Assembly (NCBI RefSeq): GCF_000463015.1
Contig: NC_022247.1
Span: forward strand, 5,331,501-5,395,500
Direction of reading: 5' to 3'
DNA: 64,000 bases
Origin: Variovorax paradoxus B4
GTDB taxonomy: Bacteria; Pseudomonadota; Gammaproteobacteria; Burkholderiales; Burkholderiaceae_C
Positions 48,396 to 58,650 of this stretch are shown here, in pieces. The notes under the pieces are model-generated. The model saw nothing but the letters and a program-made list of their open reading frames with translations. It did no database searches and had not been told where the DNA came from. A program made the translations under genes and the position numbers. Positions within the stretch are counted from its first letter, which is position 1, and every line of letters begins with the position of its first letter.

Positions 48396-48484
48396 GCGGA
48401 ACCGGCTACGCCGGGCCGCTGGCGTTGCCCCCGGCGAGGGGGTGTGAGAAGCGACACGAAGTGCGCGGAGCATGGGGGAGAGCC
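48396..48484 (-). repeat. Intergenic repeat element, copy 3
   Basis: About 90 bp in the gap between the ABC binding-protein gene (stop at 48487) and the EVE gene; directly behind the stop codon of the binding protein. Near identical in many stretches to the copy at 16807-16896 (CGCGGAACCGGCT, CGCCGGGCCGC, GAAGCGACACGAAGTGCGC) with a CCCCC...GGGGG hairpin. Confidence 0.8.
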
Positions 48485-48486
48485 AA

Positions 48487-49650
48487 TTACGGCGTCACAT
48501 AGTCGGAGACCACGACCCATTTCCCATCCTTGATCTGGGACAAACGGGACTGGTCGTTGCCCAGGCGCTTGGTGGCGGTGTAGCTGCTCTTCGGGCTGCC
48601 GAACATGTCGGGCTCGAAGGTCATGCTGTCCATGGCCTTGATGAAGCTGTCGGTCGTCAGGTTCGGGCCGGCCTTCTGCGCCGCCTTGATGAACGAATCG
48701 ATGATGACGTAGCCATACACCGAGAACACCGTCGGGTCTTCGTTGAACTTGGTCTTGTACTTGTTGGCCCAGAAGCGCAGCGGCTGCGACTGCTCGTCGG
48801 TGTAGGGGTTCTGCACCGTCATGGTGGCGTAGATGCCGTCCATCGCCTTGCCGCCGAGCTTGTGGATCAGGTCGGTGTAGGACGCGCTCGATCCCAGGAA
48901 GGTCGGGTTGAAGCCGGTCTTGCGCGACTCCCCCACGGTGCCGATGGTCTCGCGGATGATGGTGCCGAGCACCACGAGGTCGCAGTTGGCGGCCTTCATC
49001 CTGGCGACCTGGGAGCTGAAGTCGGTGGCGCCGCGCTTGAAGGATGTCTTTTCGGCGAGCTCCATGCCGGCGGTCTTCAGGCCCGCCTCTGCACCGCGCT
49101 GCACCTCGAGGCCGAACTCGTCGTCTTGGTAGATGGTGCAGACCTTCTTGGCGCCCTTCTCCTTGATCATCTTGGGCAGGGCCAGGCGGATCTGGTCGTA
49201 GTAGGTGGCCGCGAACGAATACTTGAGCCGGTTCAGCGGCTCGTACATCTCGCGCGCCGCCGTGATCGGCATGAAGTTGACGATGTTCTTCTCGAACTGC
49301 ACCGGCATGGCCGCCATGTTCTGCGCCGTGCCGATGTGGCCGGCCATGATGAATATCTTTTCCTGGTTGACCAGCTTCTGCGCCGCGAGCACGGCCTTCT
49401 TCGGGTCGTAGCCCGAGTCCTCCACGAAGAGCTTGAGCTTGCGGCCGTTGATGTTGCCCTGCTCGTTGAGTTCGTCCACGCGCAGCTGCATGCCGTTGCG
49501 CGCCTGCTTGCCGAAGCCCGCGAGCGGACCCGACAGGTCCTGGATGGTGCCGATGCGGATCTCGTCCTTGCTCACGCCCTGTTGCTGCGCGGACGCGAAC
49601 GTTGCAACCAGGCCCAGCACGGCCAGGGTCGTCACTGTCTTGAGCTTCAT
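48487..49650 (-). CDS. Branched-chain-type ABC transporter substrate-binding protein
   Basis: A 387-residue LivJ/LivK-like periplasmic binding protein with signal peptide (about 1-21, MKLKTVTTLAVLGLVATFASA) and the typical IRIGTIQDLSGPLAGFGKQARNG start. It is separate from the livF end by the acyl-CoA ligase gene. Substrate probably an acid or amino acid; the ligase suggests a carboxylic acid. A repeat element directly follows the stop. Confidence 0.92.
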   Translation of the reverse strand: MKLKTVTTLAVLGLVATFASAQQQGVSKDEIRIGTIQDLSGPLAGFGKQARNGMQLRVDELNEQGNINGRKLKLFVEDSGYDPKKAVLAAQKLVNQEKIFIMAGHIGTAQNMAAMPVQFEKNIVNFMPITAAREMYEPLNRLKYSFAATYYDQIRLALPKMIKEKGAKKVCTIYQDDEFGLEVQRGAEAGLKTAGMELAEKTSFKRGATDFSSQVARMKAANCDLVVLGTIIRETIGTVGESRKTGFNPTFLGSSASYTDLIHKLGGKAMDGIYATMTVQNPYTDEQSQPLRFWANKYKTKFNEDPTVFSVYGYVIIDSFIKAAQKAGPNLTTDSFIKAMDSMTFEPDMFGSPKSSYTATKRLGNDQSRLSQIKDGKWVVVSDYVTP

Positions 49651-49682
49651 GGGGTTGTCTCCTCGGGTTGACGAAAAATGAA

Positions 49683-51563
49683 TCAGCGATACATGGCGTC
49701 GATGCGCTCGGCGTACTTGGCCTGGACCAGCTTGCGCTTGAGCTTCATCGTCGGCGTGAGCTCTTCGTCCTCGGCGCTCAACTGGGTTTCGAGCAGGAAG
49801 AACTTCTTGATCTGCTCGACCCGCGCAAACCTGGCGTTGACACGGTCGATCTCGCCCTGGATCAGGTCGAGCACCTCTTGCGCACGCGTCAGGCTTTCGT
49901 AGTTGCTGAACGGCACATCGTGGTCCTGCGCAAACTTCTCGACGTTCTCCTGGTCGATCATGACGATCACCGTCAGGTAGGGTTTCTTGTCGCCGATCAC
50001 CACTGCGTCGGTGATGTAGGGGCTGAACTTGAGCTCGTTCTCCAGCTCGCTCGGCGTGATGTTCTTCCCCCCTGCCGTGATGATGATGTCCTTCATGCGG
50101 TCGGTGATGCGGAAATACCCTCCCGCGTCGACCGTTCCCACGTCGCCGGTGTGCAGCCAGCCGTCGGCGTCGATGGTCTCGGCGGTCTTCTCCGGCAGGT
50201 TGAGGTAACCCATGAAGACATTGGGGCCGCGCACCAGGATTTCGCCGGTCTGGGGATCGAGGCGAACCTCGTTGTAGCTGGTGGCCGGGCCGATCGAGCC
50301 CGGCATGATGCGCGACGGCGGCACGCCCGTGGAGGCGCCGCACGATTCCGTCATGCCCCAGACCTCCAGCATGGGCACGCCCAGCGCAAGGTACCAGCGC
50401 ACGAGCTCGGGCGAGATCGGCGCCGCGCCGGTGACGAGGAAGCGCGCGCGGTGGATGCCGATGAGCTTGCGCACGTTGTCCAGCGCCAGCCAGCGCGCCA
50501 GGCGGAACTTGAAGCGCAGCCAAGCGCCCACCGGCTGGCCCTGGAGCACGCGCTCGGCAATCTGCCGGCCGACGCCGATGCTCCAGCCGTAGGCGGCCTG
50601 CTGCAGCCGGCTGGCTTCCTTCAGCGCGATCATCACACCCGAATAGAACTTCTCCCACACGCGCGGCACGGCGGTGAAGACGGTGGGCGAAATCTCGCGC
50701 ACGTTCTCGGGCACCGTCTCCGGGTTCTCGACGAAGTTGAGGATCGAGCCGGTGTACATCGCGAAGTACTCGCCGCCCATGCGCTCGGCGATGTGGCACA
50801 GCGGCAGGAAGCACATGCGCTCGTCGCCCTCGCCCTGCGCCAGCAGGGTGTTGTAGCCGCGCATGGTGTAGACCAGCCCGCGGTGACTGTGCATCGCGCC
50901 CTTGGGCTTGCCGGTGGTGCCCGAGGTGTAGACCAGGATCGCGAGGTCTTCGGGACGGCACTCGGCAATGCGCTGATCCAGCGCCTGCGGATGGGCCTGC
51001 AGGTGATCGCGGCCGAGTGCGCGCAGTGCGTCCAGGCTGACGACACCGGGGTCGTCGAGATCGCGCAGGCCTTCCATGTCGAACACGACGATCTTGCGCA
51101 GCATCGGCAGTTGCGCGCGCACTTCGAGCGCCTTGTCGAGCTGCTCGTCGTCCTCGACGAAGAGCACGGTGGTGCGCGAATCCTCGCAGAGGTAGTGCAC
51201 CTGCGAGGCCGCGTCGGTGGGATAGATGCCGTTGGACACGCCGCCGCAGCTGAGCACGGCGACATCGCACAGCACCCATTCGATGACGGTATTGGCAAGG
51301 ATCGACGCGCACTCGCCCGGCCCGAAGCCGAGCGCCAGCAGGCCGCCCGCAATCTCGCGCACGGCCTCGGCGGTTTGCCGCCAGGTCCAGGCGCGCCAGA
51401 TGCCGAATTCCTTCTGCCGCATCCAGACCTTGTCGGCGCGCAGCTCCACGGCCTTCCAGAAAACGGCCGGGATGGTGTCGCCCGGCACGACGATCCCCGG
51501 ACTCGGCTGCAGATGCGCCAGGTCCCAGAGGCCGGCGGGGGCGCGCAGGGCGGGGGTGGTCAT
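49683..51563 (-). CDS. Long-chain acyl-CoA ligase (AMP-dependent synthetase)
   Basis: A 626-residue ANL enzyme with TSGTTGKPKG (about 211-220), LEVWGMTES and GWLHTGDVG motifs plus a C-terminal lysine region. Embedded in the liv transporter operon between livF and the binding-protein gene. This arrangement, common in betaproteobacteria, indicates that the transported compound is activated with CoA (aromatic or aliphatic acid). ATG at 51563 has a GAGG site upstream. Confidence 0.93.
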   Translation of the reverse strand: MTTPALRAPAGLWDLAHLQPSPGIVVPGDTIPAVFWKAVELRADKVWMRQKEFGIWRAWTWRQTAEAVREIAGGLLALGFGPGECASILANTVIEWVLCDVAVLSCGGVSNGIYPTDAASQVHYLCEDSRTTVLFVEDDEQLDKALEVRAQLPMLRKIVVFDMEGLRDLDDPGVVSLDALRALGRDHLQAHPQALDQRIAECRPEDLAILVYTSGTTGKPKGAMHSHRGLVYTMRGYNTLLAQGEGDERMCFLPLCHIAERMGGEYFAMYTGSILNFVENPETVPENVREISPTVFTAVPRVWEKFYSGVMIALKEASRLQQAAYGWSIGVGRQIAERVLQGQPVGAWLRFKFRLARWLALDNVRKLIGIHRARFLVTGAAPISPELVRWYLALGVPMLEVWGMTESCGASTGVPPSRIMPGSIGPATSYNEVRLDPQTGEILVRGPNVFMGYLNLPEKTAETIDADGWLHTGDVGTVDAGGYFRITDRMKDIIITAGGKNITPSELENELKFSPYITDAVVIGDKKPYLTVIVMIDQENVEKFAQDHDVPFSNYESLTRAQEVLDLIQGEIDRVNARFARVEQIKKFFLLETQLSAEDEELTPTMKLKRKLVQAKYAERIDAMYR

Positions 51564-51570
51564 GCGCTCC

Positions 51571-52344
51571 TCATCTCCAGGTCTTCTTCTTTTTCCAGCG
51601 CCGCTCGCCGCGCACGCCGTCGTCCTTGACGCCCAGGTAGAACTCCTTGATGTCTTCCTTCTCGCGCAGGCGTTCGCAGGTGTCTTCCATGACGATGCGG
51701 CCGTTCTCGAGCACGTAGCCGTGGTCGGAGGCGTTGAGCGCCATGTTGGCGTTCTGCTCCACAAGCAGGATGGTGGTGCCGCGTTCGCGGTTGATGCGCA
51801 CGACGATCTCGAAGATCTCTTTCGTCAGCTTGGGGCTCAAGCCGAGGCTGGGCTCGTCGAGCAGGATGAGATGCGGCGCGGCCATGATGGCGCGCGAGAT
51901 GGCGAGCATCTGCTGCTGGCCGCCCGAGAGCAGGCCGGCATCCTGCGTGGCGCGCTCGCGCAGGATGGGGAAGTAGGCATAGACGCTCTCCATGTCGCGC
52001 GCCACGCCGTCGCGGTCCTTGCGGGTGTAGGCACCCATCAGCAGGTTGTCTCTCACCGACAGCAGCGGGAACACCTCGCGGCCTTCGGGCACGTGGCTCA
52101 GGCCCTGCTGCACGATGTGGGCCGGATCCTTGGCGGTGATGTCCTTGCCCTGGAATTCGATGCTGCCTTTTCGGGGGTCGATGATTCCGGAGATCGTTTT
52201 CAGGATCGTTGTTTTTCCTGCGCCGTTGGAGCCAAGGACCGTCACGATCTCGCCCTGCCTGACTTTCAGGCTCACGCCTCTTATGGCTTTGATGGGGCCG
52301 TAGGCGCTTTCGACGTTGAGCAGCTGGAGGACGACGTCGGTCAT
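51571..52344 (-). CDS. livF: Branched-chain-type ABC transporter ATP-binding protein LivF
   Basis: A 257-residue ABC ATPase: Walker A GSNGAGKTT (about 39-47), LSGGQQQ signature, Walker B LILLDEPSLGL and a Lys/Arg-rich tail (RRWKKKKTWR). The start at 52344 (MTDVVLQLLNVESAYG) is standard LivF. It lies after a 202 bp gap behind livG that holds a large hairpin. Confidence 0.95.
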   Translation of the reverse strand: MTDVVLQLLNVESAYGPIKAIRGVSLKVRQGEIVTVLGSNGAGKTTILKTISGIIDPRKGSIEFQGKDITAKDPAHIVQQGLSHVPEGREVFPLLSVRDNLLMGAYTRKDRDGVARDMESVYAYFPILRERATQDAGLLSGGQQQMLAISRAIMAAPHLILLDEPSLGLSPKLTKEIFEIVVRINRERGTTILLVEQNANMALNASDHGYVLENGRIVMEDTCERLREKEDIKEFYLGVKDDGVRGERRWKKKKTWR

Positions 52345-52546
52345 GGCGTTGTCCCTCGAGGGTTTGACAAGGGCGGGGAGCGCAGCGTTTCGCGGATCAG
52401 GGCTCGCAGCTGTTTGAGCGAAGCGAGTTCTGCGAGCCTCCGCAAAACGCGAGCACCGCAGGGGAGCCGCGAAGCGGCCGGCACAGTGGGGGCGACCGCG
52501 CCGCACCGCATACCGGGCGCCTCCAACGAAGCAGCGAACAGGACAT
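52345..52546 (-). repeat. Structured intergenic element between livG and livF
   Basis: A 202 bp gap dominated by an inverted repeat: GCGTTTCGCGG / CCGCAAAACGC (52385-52395 and 52440-52450, one mismatch) and, inside it, GGCTCGCAG / CTGCGAGCC (52401-52409 and 52430-52438, perfect), loop with GAGCGAAGCGAGTT. The rest is GC-rich with further small repeats. It follows the livG stop. No gene. Confidence 0.65.
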
Positions 52547-53374
52547 TCACGCCGCCACCCTCCTCAAGCTGCTCACGTCATCCACAGTCCCAAGGTAAGC
52601 CTCGACAACCCGCGCATCCGCCTGCACCTCGCGCGGAGTGCCAGTCGCCAGCACCTCGCCCATGTTCATGGCCAGCAAGCGATCCGACACCTTCGACACC
52701 AGAGACATGTCGTGCTCGACCATCAGCACGGAGACTCCCAGCTCATGCTGGATGTCCTGGATCCAGAACGCCATGTCCGCCGTCTCCTCGACGTTGAGCC
52801 CGGACGACGGCTCGTCGAGCAGCAGCAGCTTGGGCTCGGTGCACAGCGCACGCGCGAGCTCCACCACCTTGCGCACGCCGTACGGCAGGCCGGCCACCAT
52901 CGAGTCGCGGTGATGCTGCAAGTCCAGCAGGTCGATCACCTGCTCCGCTTTCTCGCGCGCCGCAATCTCCGCGCGCCGCGTGGCGGGCGTGAAGAACACC
53001 TCGCTCCAGAACCCCGTCTGCCGGTGCGTGTGACGGCCGATCAGCAGGTTGTGAAGGACAGTGGCATGTTCGAACAGCTCGATGTTCTGGAAAGTGCGCG
53101 CAATGCCGAGCGCCGCAATCGCATGGGGCGCCTGCTGCGTCAGCGCCAGCGGCCCCGACGTATCCCCATGCCACATGATCTCGCCCATCGTCGGCGTGTA
53201 GATCCGGCTGATCAGGTTGAACACCGTCGTCTTGCCCGCGCCGTTCGGGCCGATCAGCGTGAACACCTCGCCGCGGCGCACATCGAAGCTCACCTTGTTG
53301 ACCGCGAGCACGCCGCCGAAGCGCACGCTCAGGTCCTTGGCCGAAAGAAGAATGTCGCCGCTGCTGCTCGTCAT
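52547..53374 (-). CDS. livG: Branched-chain-type ABC transporter ATP-binding protein LivG
   Basis: A 275-residue ABC ATPase: Walker [10 protein letters not shown] (about 43-51), [14 protein letters not shown] as the signature region, Walker [12 protein letters not shown], and the LivG-typical ending VEAYLG. It overlaps the livM stop by 4 bp (ATGA) and so is translated together with it. Confidence 0.95.
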   Translation of the reverse strand: MTSSSGDILLSAKDLSVRFGGVLAVNKVSFDVRRGEVFTLIGPNGAGKTTVFNLISRIYTPTMGEIMWHGDTSGPLALTQQAPHAIAALGIARTFQNIELFEHATVLHNLLIGRHTHRQTGFWSEVFFTPATRRAEIAAREKAEQVIDLLDLQHHRDSMVAGLPYGVRKVVELARALCTEPKLLLLDEPSSGLNVEETADMAFWIQDIQHELGVSVLMVEHDMSLVSKVSDRLLAMNMGEVLATGTPREVQADARVVEAYLGTVDDVSSLRRVAA

Positions 53375-54447
53375 CTCAATCGGTCCGACTTGGTGAACGA
53401 CTTCTGCCGCTTGAACAGCCCCTTGCGGTAGAACGGGAAGAGTTGCAGCCAGGTACGGATCTTGAGCCAGCGGCCATACAGCCCCAGCGGCTCGAACAGC
53501 ACGAACGCGATCAGCACCACGCCGTACACCAGCCCCTGCAGCCCCGGCGCCTGGCCGATCACGGCCGGCAGCCAGTCCTTGCCCATCGAGATCAGCTGCG
53601 GCATCGCAATCAGGAAGATCGCGCCCAGGAATGCACCATGCACCGAGCCCAGGCCGCCGATCACCACCATCAGCAGCAGGTCGATCGACTGCAGGATGTT
53701 GAACTGGTCCGGCGAGATGAAGCTCAGCTTGTGCGCATACAGCGCGCCGCCCAGGCCCGCGAGCGCGGCCGAGATCGCGAACGACATCGTCTTGTAGCGC
53801 GCAAGGTGAATGCCCATGCTCTGCGCCGAGATCTCCGAATCGCGAATCGCGACGAAGGCGCGGCCGGTCGGCGAACGCAGCAGGTTCAGGATGCCGAGCG
53901 TGCTGAGCACCGCCACCACCAGGCACAAGAAGTAGAAGCCGTTGCCCGACCCGAGCGACCAGCCGAAGAGCTGCGGCGACTTCACATGCAGCCCCGCGTT
54001 GCCGCCCGTCACGCTCTCCCAGCGCGCGAACACTTCCTCGACGATGAAGCCGAACGACAGCGTGGCGATGCCCAGGTAGATGCCCTTCACGCGCAAGGCC
54101 GGCAGCGCGACCACCACGCCCACCGCCGCCGACAGCGCCGCGGCCGCCAGCAGAGCAATCGGGAACGGCACGCCCAGGTTGGTCAGCACGCCTTGCGTGT
54201 AGGCGCCAGCACCGAGGAACGCCGCATGCCCGATGGAGAACTGCCCCGTGAAGCCCGCCAGCAGCATCAAGCCCAAGCCGACGATGCCGTAGATCAGCAC
54301 GAAGGTCAGCTGCGCGAGCCAGTACTCGTCGATCGCCCATGGCGCGACGATGAGGAACGCGACCAGCAGGCCGTACCAGAACACATGCCCGCCGTGCCGC
54401 GCGAGGCGGATGTCCTGGTCGTAGCTGGTCTTGAAGATGAAGCGCAT
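53371..54447 (-). CDS. livM: Branched-chain-type ABC transporter permease LivM
   Basis: A 358-residue membrane permease of the LivM family with about ten helices, [19 protein letters not shown] typical of the family and a Lys/Arg-rich C-terminus. Forms the translocation pore with LivH. ATG at 54447; the gap to livH holds a repeat element. Confidence 0.94.
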   Translation of the reverse strand: MRFIFKTSYDQDIRLARHGGHVFWYGLLVAFLIVAPWAIDEYWLAQLTFVLIYGIVGLGLMLLAGFTGQFSIGHAAFLGAGAYTQGVLTNLGVPFPIALLAAAALSAAVGVVVALPALRVKGIYLGIATLSFGFIVEEVFARWESVTGGNAGLHVKSPQLFGWSLGSGNGFYFLCLVVAVLSTLGILNLLRSPTGRAFVAIRDSEISAQSMGIHLARYKTMSFAISAALAGLGGALYAHKLSFISPDQFNILQSIDLLLMVVIGGLGSVHGAFLGAIFLIAMPQLISMGKDWLPAVIGQAPGLQGLVYGVVLIAFVLFEPLGLYGRWLKIRTWLQLFPFYRKGLFKRQKSFTKSDRLR

Positions 54448-54460
54448 GGGTCAGGTCCGT

Positions 54461-54536
54461 CGCCGGGCCGCCCCAAGGCGGACCTGCGCCCCCTCGGGGG
54501 ACAGCGAGTACACGAAGTGACGAGCGTGGGGGCACA
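54461..54536 (-). repeat. Intergenic repeat element, copy 4
   Basis: About 75 bp between livH (stop at 54542) and livM. Shares GCCGGGCCGCCCCAAGGCGG, GCCCCCTCGGGGG, ACACGAAGTG and GAGCGTGGGGG with the copy near ptsH and, in the outer parts, with the others. Directly behind the livH stop. Confidence 0.75.
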
Positions 54537-54541
54537 TGCGT

Positions 54542-55417
54542 CTACACCTTCTTGCGCAGCTTCTCGCCGAACAGGCCGTTGGGCTTGATCATCAGCATCA
54601 GCAGCACCACGATGTACGGGGCCGTGTCCTTGAAGCCGTCGGGCAGGTAGAAGCCCGCGAACGATTCGACGATGCCGATCACCAGCCCGCCGACGATCGC
54701 GCCCGGCAGGCTGCCGAAGCCACCCACCACCGCGGCCGGAAAGGCCTTGAGCCCGATGAAACCCATGTTCGCGTGCACGAAGGTGATGGGCGCGAGCAGC
54801 ATGCCGGCAATGGCGGCAACCGCCGCCGCGAGCCCCCACACCAATCCATTCAGGCGCTTCACCGGAATGCCCATGTAGTACGCCGCGAGCTGGTTCTGCG
54901 ACGAGGCCTGCATCGCGATGCCCAGCTTGCTGTAGCGGAACATCGCGAACAAAAGGCCGCACAGGATGGCGGTGGCGATGATGATCGCGAGCTGTTCGAG
55001 GTTGACCACCAGCCCGCCCAGCTTCCAGATCTGGTCCTTGTAGGGCACCGGCAGCGTGTGGGTGTCGGTGCCGATGCCCGGCACCATGGTGATGAGCCCG
55101 CGCGCCACGTAGGCGATGCCGATGGTGAGCATCACGATCGAGAATTGCGGCTGCCCGAGGATCGGGCGGATCACCACCAGCTCGAGCAGCACGCCGAAGG
55201 CCGCCATCGCCACCACCGCAAGGATGGCCGCGAGCCAGAACGGCAAGCCGAACAGCGACATGCCGGCAAACGCGCCGAAGGCGCCGAGCATCATCAGGTC
55301 GCCCTGCGCGAAGCTCACGGTTTCGGTGGCCTTGTAGATCAGCACGAAGCCCAGTGCGATCAGCCCATAGATGCAACCTTGCGCAATGCCCGACAGCAGG
55401 AGTTGGAGGATCTGCAT
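54542..55417 (-). CDS. livH: Branched-chain-type ABC transporter permease LivH
   Basis: A 291-residue permease with eight or nine membrane helices, starting MQILQLLLSGIAQGCIYGLIALGFVLIYKATETVSFAQGDLMML, typical of LivH. First gene of the transporter operon. An AraC regulator lies 15 bp upstream on the same strand, possibly sharing transcription. Confidence 0.95.
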   Translation of the reverse strand: MQILQLLLSGIAQGCIYGLIALGFVLIYKATETVSFAQGDLMMLGAFGAFAGMSLFGLPFWLAAILAVVAMAAFGVLLELVVIRPILGQPQFSIVMLTIGIAYVARGLITMVPGIGTDTHTLPVPYKDQIWKLGGLVVNLEQLAIIIATAILCGLLFAMFRYSKLGIAMQASSQNQLAAYYMGIPVKRLNGLVWGLAAAVAAIAGMLLAPITFVHANMGFIGLKAFPAAVVGGFGSLPGAIVGGLVIGIVESFAGFYLPDGFKDTAPYIVVLLMLMIKPNGLFGEKLRKKV

Positions 55418-55432
55418 GGGGCCTCTTCGCGC

Positions 55433-56263
55433 CTACTGCCTGAGGCCGCCGGCCGCGTCGTGCAGCGCGAGGCGGCGCGAGCCGGCCAGGATGTCGCTGG
55501 GCTTCAGGCCGTAGACCTGGCGGATCGAATGGCTGAAGTGCGTCGAGTCGGGGTAGCCGGTGTCCAGCGCGATGTCGGTCAGCGTGCTGGCCTGGCGCAC
55601 GTAGCGCAGCAGGCTGCGCGCGCGCTTCCAGGCGCGGAAGGCGCGAAACGCCATGCCGGTTTCCTGCTTGAACAGATGCAGGAAGCGCGAGAAGGAAAGA
55701 TGCACCGAAGCCGCGCAGTCTTCGGCCGAAGTGGGTGCGGCCGGGTCGGCGTTGATGGCGTCGATGACCTTGCGGATGCGCGCATCGAGCGCACGCGGTG
55801 CCAGTGGCTCGCCGAAGAACAGGGCATCGAAATCGAAGCCGTCGAAGTTCATGCCGCGGCCCGACGCGGCGAGCAGGTGCGCATGGGCATCGCGCATGTG
55901 CCGCACGAAGACCGGTGCATCGACCGGCCCGCAGTGCTGCATGAAGGCCGGCATGCGGGCGGGATCGACCGACTCCGATTCGATCAGCAGGTTGAAGACG
56001 AGCGGATGCGCGCTTTCCACCCGGTGCGGCACCTGTGGCGGCACCACCAGCAGTTCGCCCGTCTGCCAGGCGCCCCCGCCGATGCGCAGGCGGTTCGGCG
56101 GCGCGCCCGCGGGCGACACGTACACGCCGTGCCCGCCCATCGTGCGCTCGGCGGCGGCCCCGAGCAGCCCGGCGTAGAACACGCGCTGGTGCGTGAGCCA
56201 CATCAGGCGCTCCCCGCGCTGCGCGCCGCCGCTTTCCGGCGGCGCCGTCTTCGTTCGCTGCAT
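55433..56263 (-). CDS. AraC-family transcriptional regulator
   Basis: A 276-residue regulator with an N-terminal cupin-like region (QTGELLVVPPQVPHRVESAH) and a C-terminal AraC DNA-binding domain (about 180-260, SFSRFLHLFKQETGMAFRAFRAWKR and DSTHFSHSIRQVYGLKPSD). The ATG at 56263 has a GGAG site 9 bp upstream. It lies directly before livH, so it may control the transporter. Confidence 0.87.
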   Translation of the reverse strand: MQRTKTAPPESGGAQRGERLMWLTHQRVFYAGLLGAAAERTMGGHGVYVSPAGAPPNRLRIGGGAWQTGELLVVPPQVPHRVESAHPLVFNLLIESESVDPARMPAFMQHCGPVDAPVFVRHMRDAHAHLLAASGRGMNFDGFDFDALFFGEPLAPRALDARIRKVIDAINADPAAPTSAEDCAASVHLSFSRFLHLFKQETGMAFRAFRAWKRARSLLRYVRQASTLTDIALDTGYPDSTHFSHSIRQVYGLKPSDILAGSRRLALHDAAGGLRQ

Positions 56264-56373
56264 GGTGTCTGTCTCCTGCATCGGGCCGCCGTCGGCCAGG
56301 GGCCGGCGTTGCGTTGGCTGGATCGTAGCGGCGAGGGCCGGCTGCGCGGCGTGCATTTGCGCGGGGACTTTCC

Positions 56374-57318
56374 CTAGGCCGGCGCCAGCGCGCGGCGGAG
56401 TTCGGCGCTGCACAGCGCAACGGCCGTATCGGCCTCGTCGAGCACCTTGCCCATGGTGATGAAGCCGTGGATCTGGCGCTCGAAGCAGACGTACGCGGCG
56501 CGGTTGCCGGCGGCGGTCAATGCCTCGGCGTAGGCCATGCCTTCGTCGCGCAGCGGGTCGTAGCCGGCCGTGAGCACCAGCGCGGGCGGCAGGCCCGAGA
56601 GATCGGCGTGCAGCAGCGGCGATGCGCGCCAGTCGAGGTCGCTCCCGGCGTCCTCGATGTAGTGATCGTGGAAGTAGGTCATCGTGTCGCGGGTCAGCAG
56701 GTAGCCCTGGCCATTGGCCTGGTGCGAGGGATGGCCGCGGCGCATGTCGGTGGCGGGATAGATCAGCAGCTGGAAGGCGATGGGCAGGTCGCCGGCATCG
56801 CGCGCGGCAATGGCCGCCACCGCCGCCAGGTTGCCGCCCGCACTGTCGCCGCCCACCGCGAGGCGGCCTGCATCGAGACCGAGCGAGTCGGCCTCGCGAC
56901 GCACCCAGCGGGTGGCGGCCAGCACGTCGTCGACCGCGGCCGGGAAGCGATGCTCCGGCCCCATGCGGTAGTCGATCGACGCGACCGCGCAGCCCGCGCC
57001 GTTGGCGAACGAGCGGCACAGCACGTCGTGCGTGTCGAGGTCGCCGATGACCCAGCCACCACCGTGGAAGTACACGAGCACCGGCAGCGCGGCATGGGCG
57101 GAGGTGCCCAGCGGACGATAGAGGCGCATCGGGATGGTGCCGTGCGGCCCCTCGGCCTTCAGGTCGCGAACTTCGGCGACCGGCGGGGGCTCGGGTTGCG
57201 TGGCGGCACGCCGCTCGCGATAGAAGGCGCGCGCCTCGGCCGGCGAAAGCGTGTGGGTCGGCGGGATGCCGCGCGCCTCGATGAAGTCGAGCAAGGCGCG
57301 CGCCTGGGGGTGCAGCAT
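56374..57318 (-). CDS. Alpha/beta hydrolase, hormone-sensitive-lipase family
   Basis: A 314-residue HSL-type esterase/lipase: oxyanion motif HGGGWVIGD (about 85-93), nucleophile GDSAGGN (about 160-166), Asp-His pair in TAGYDPLRDEG and QIHGF. It hydrolyses short-to-medium esters. On the same strand as the AraC and liv genes; the ester acid product may feed the ligase. Confidence 0.9.
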   Translation of the reverse strand: MLHPQARALLDFIEARGIPPTHTLSPAEARAFYRERRAATQPEPPPVAEVRDLKAEGPHGTIPMRLYRPLGTSAHAALPVLVYFHGGGWVIGDLDTHDVLCRSFANGAGCAVASIDYRMGPEHRFPAAVDDVLAATRWVRREADSLGLDAGRLAVGGDSAGGNLAAVAAIAARDAGDLPIAFQLLIYPATDMRRGHPSHQANGQGYLLTRDTMTYFHDHYIEDAGSDLDWRASPLLHADLSGLPPALVLTAGYDPLRDEGMAYAEALTAAGNRAAYVCFERQIHGFITMGKVLDEADTAVALCSAELRRALAPA

Positions 57319-57435
57319 GGTGTCTCCGGTGGGGTCGGGTGGCGTTCGCCCGATCTCATCCGCACGATGCCCGTGCGCTCCCGGCGCGGCTTGCGAAAAC
57401 TGGCTGTGCTGGGGCTGTGCTGGGGCTCGTGCCGC

Positions 57436-58650
57436 TCAGGCCTTGCGCGGCTTCACGCGCGAGGCGGCTTCCTTCGCGAGCTTGCGGGCGGTGCCGGTGT
57501 CGGCCGCATGCACCAGCGCCACGCCCATGCGGCGCTTCGCAAAGCTCTCGGGCTTGCCGAACAGGCGGATGTCGCTGCCGGGCACCTGCAAGGCGTCGGC
57601 CACGCCGTCGAAGGCGATGCCGGCGGCGTCGACGCCGCCATAGATCACCGCGCTGGCGCCCGGGCTCTTGAGCGAGGTGTCCACCGGCAGGCCGAGGATG
57701 GCGCGGGCATGCAGCTCGAATTCGTTCTGCCATTGCGTGGCCATGGTCACCATGCCGGTGTCGTGCGGACGCGGGCTCACTTCGCTGAACCAGACCTCGT
57801 CGCCCTTCACGAACAGCTCGACGCCGAACAACCCCTGGCCACCAAGATCGGACGTGACGGCCTGCGCGATCTGCTGCGCCTTCTGCAGCGCGGCCGTCGC
57901 CATGGGGTGCGGCTGCCAGCTTTCCACATAGTCGCCGCTGACCTGCACATGGCCGATGGGTTCGCAGAACTGGGTCTGCACCGCACCGGCCGCGTCCTTG
58001 GCGCGCACGGTCAGGAGCGTGATCTCGTAGTCGAAGTCGATGAAGCCTTCGACGATCACGCGGCCGTGGCTCACGCGGCCGCCGGCCATGGCGTAGTCCC
58101 AGGCCTTCTGCACGTCGGCCGGGCCGTCGATCTTGCTCTGGCCCTTGCCGGAGCTGCTCATCACGGGCTTGACGATGCAGGGGTACCCAATTCCTTTTCC
58201 ATCCACCCCGTCGATCGCCGCCTGCAGCTCGGCCAGCGAGTCGCAGAACTTGTAGGGGCTGGTCGGCACGCCCAGCGTCTCGGCGGCCAGGCGGCGGATG
58301 CCTTCGCGGTCCATCGTGAGGCGGGCGGCGCGGGCCGTGGGAATGACGCGCACCACGCCCGCGTCCTCCAGCTGCTGCAGCATCGGCGTGGCGATGGCCT
58401 CGATCTCGGGCACCACGAGCTGCGGCTTCTCGGCCTCGATCAGCGCCTTGAGCTGCTCGGGGTCGCTCATGGTGATGGTGCGCGCGTGGTGGGCCACCTG
58501 CTGGCCGGGCGCGTTCTCGTAGCGGTCGACCGCGATGGTCTCTACGCCGAGGCGCTGCAGGGCAATCAGCACCTCCTTGCCGAGTTCGCCGGAGCCGAGC
58601 AGCATCACGCGGGTGGCGGAGGGGGAAAGAGGGGTGCCGAGGGTGGTCAT
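57436..58650 (-). CDS. purT: Phosphoribosylglycinamide formyltransferase 2
   Basis: A 404-residue ATP-grasp PurT, which formylates GAR with formate and ATP in purine synthesis. [29 protein letters not shown] at the N-terminus, [15 protein letters not shown] and [13 protein letters not shown] are specific. ATG at 58650. Divergent from the hydroxyacyl-CoA dehydrogenase gene. Confidence 0.97.
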   Translation of the reverse strand: MTTLGTPLSPSATRVMLLGSGELGKEVLIALQRLGVETIAVDRYENAPGQQVAHHARTITMSDPEQLKALIEAEKPQLVVPEIEAIATPMLQQLEDAGVVRVIPTARAARLTMDREGIRRLAAETLGVPTSPYKFCDSLAELQAAIDGVDGKGIGYPCIVKPVMSSSGKGQSKIDGPADVQKAWDYAMAGGRVSHGRVIVEGFIDFDYEITLLTVRAKDAAGAVQTQFCEPIGHVQVSGDYVESWQPHPMATAALQKAQQIAQAVTSDLGGQGLFGVELFVKGDEVWFSEVSPRPHDTGMVTMATQWQNEFELHARAILGLPVDTSLKSPGASAVIYGGVDAAGIAFDGVADALQVPGSDIRLFGKPESFAKRRMGVALVHAADTGTARKLAKEAASRVKPRKA

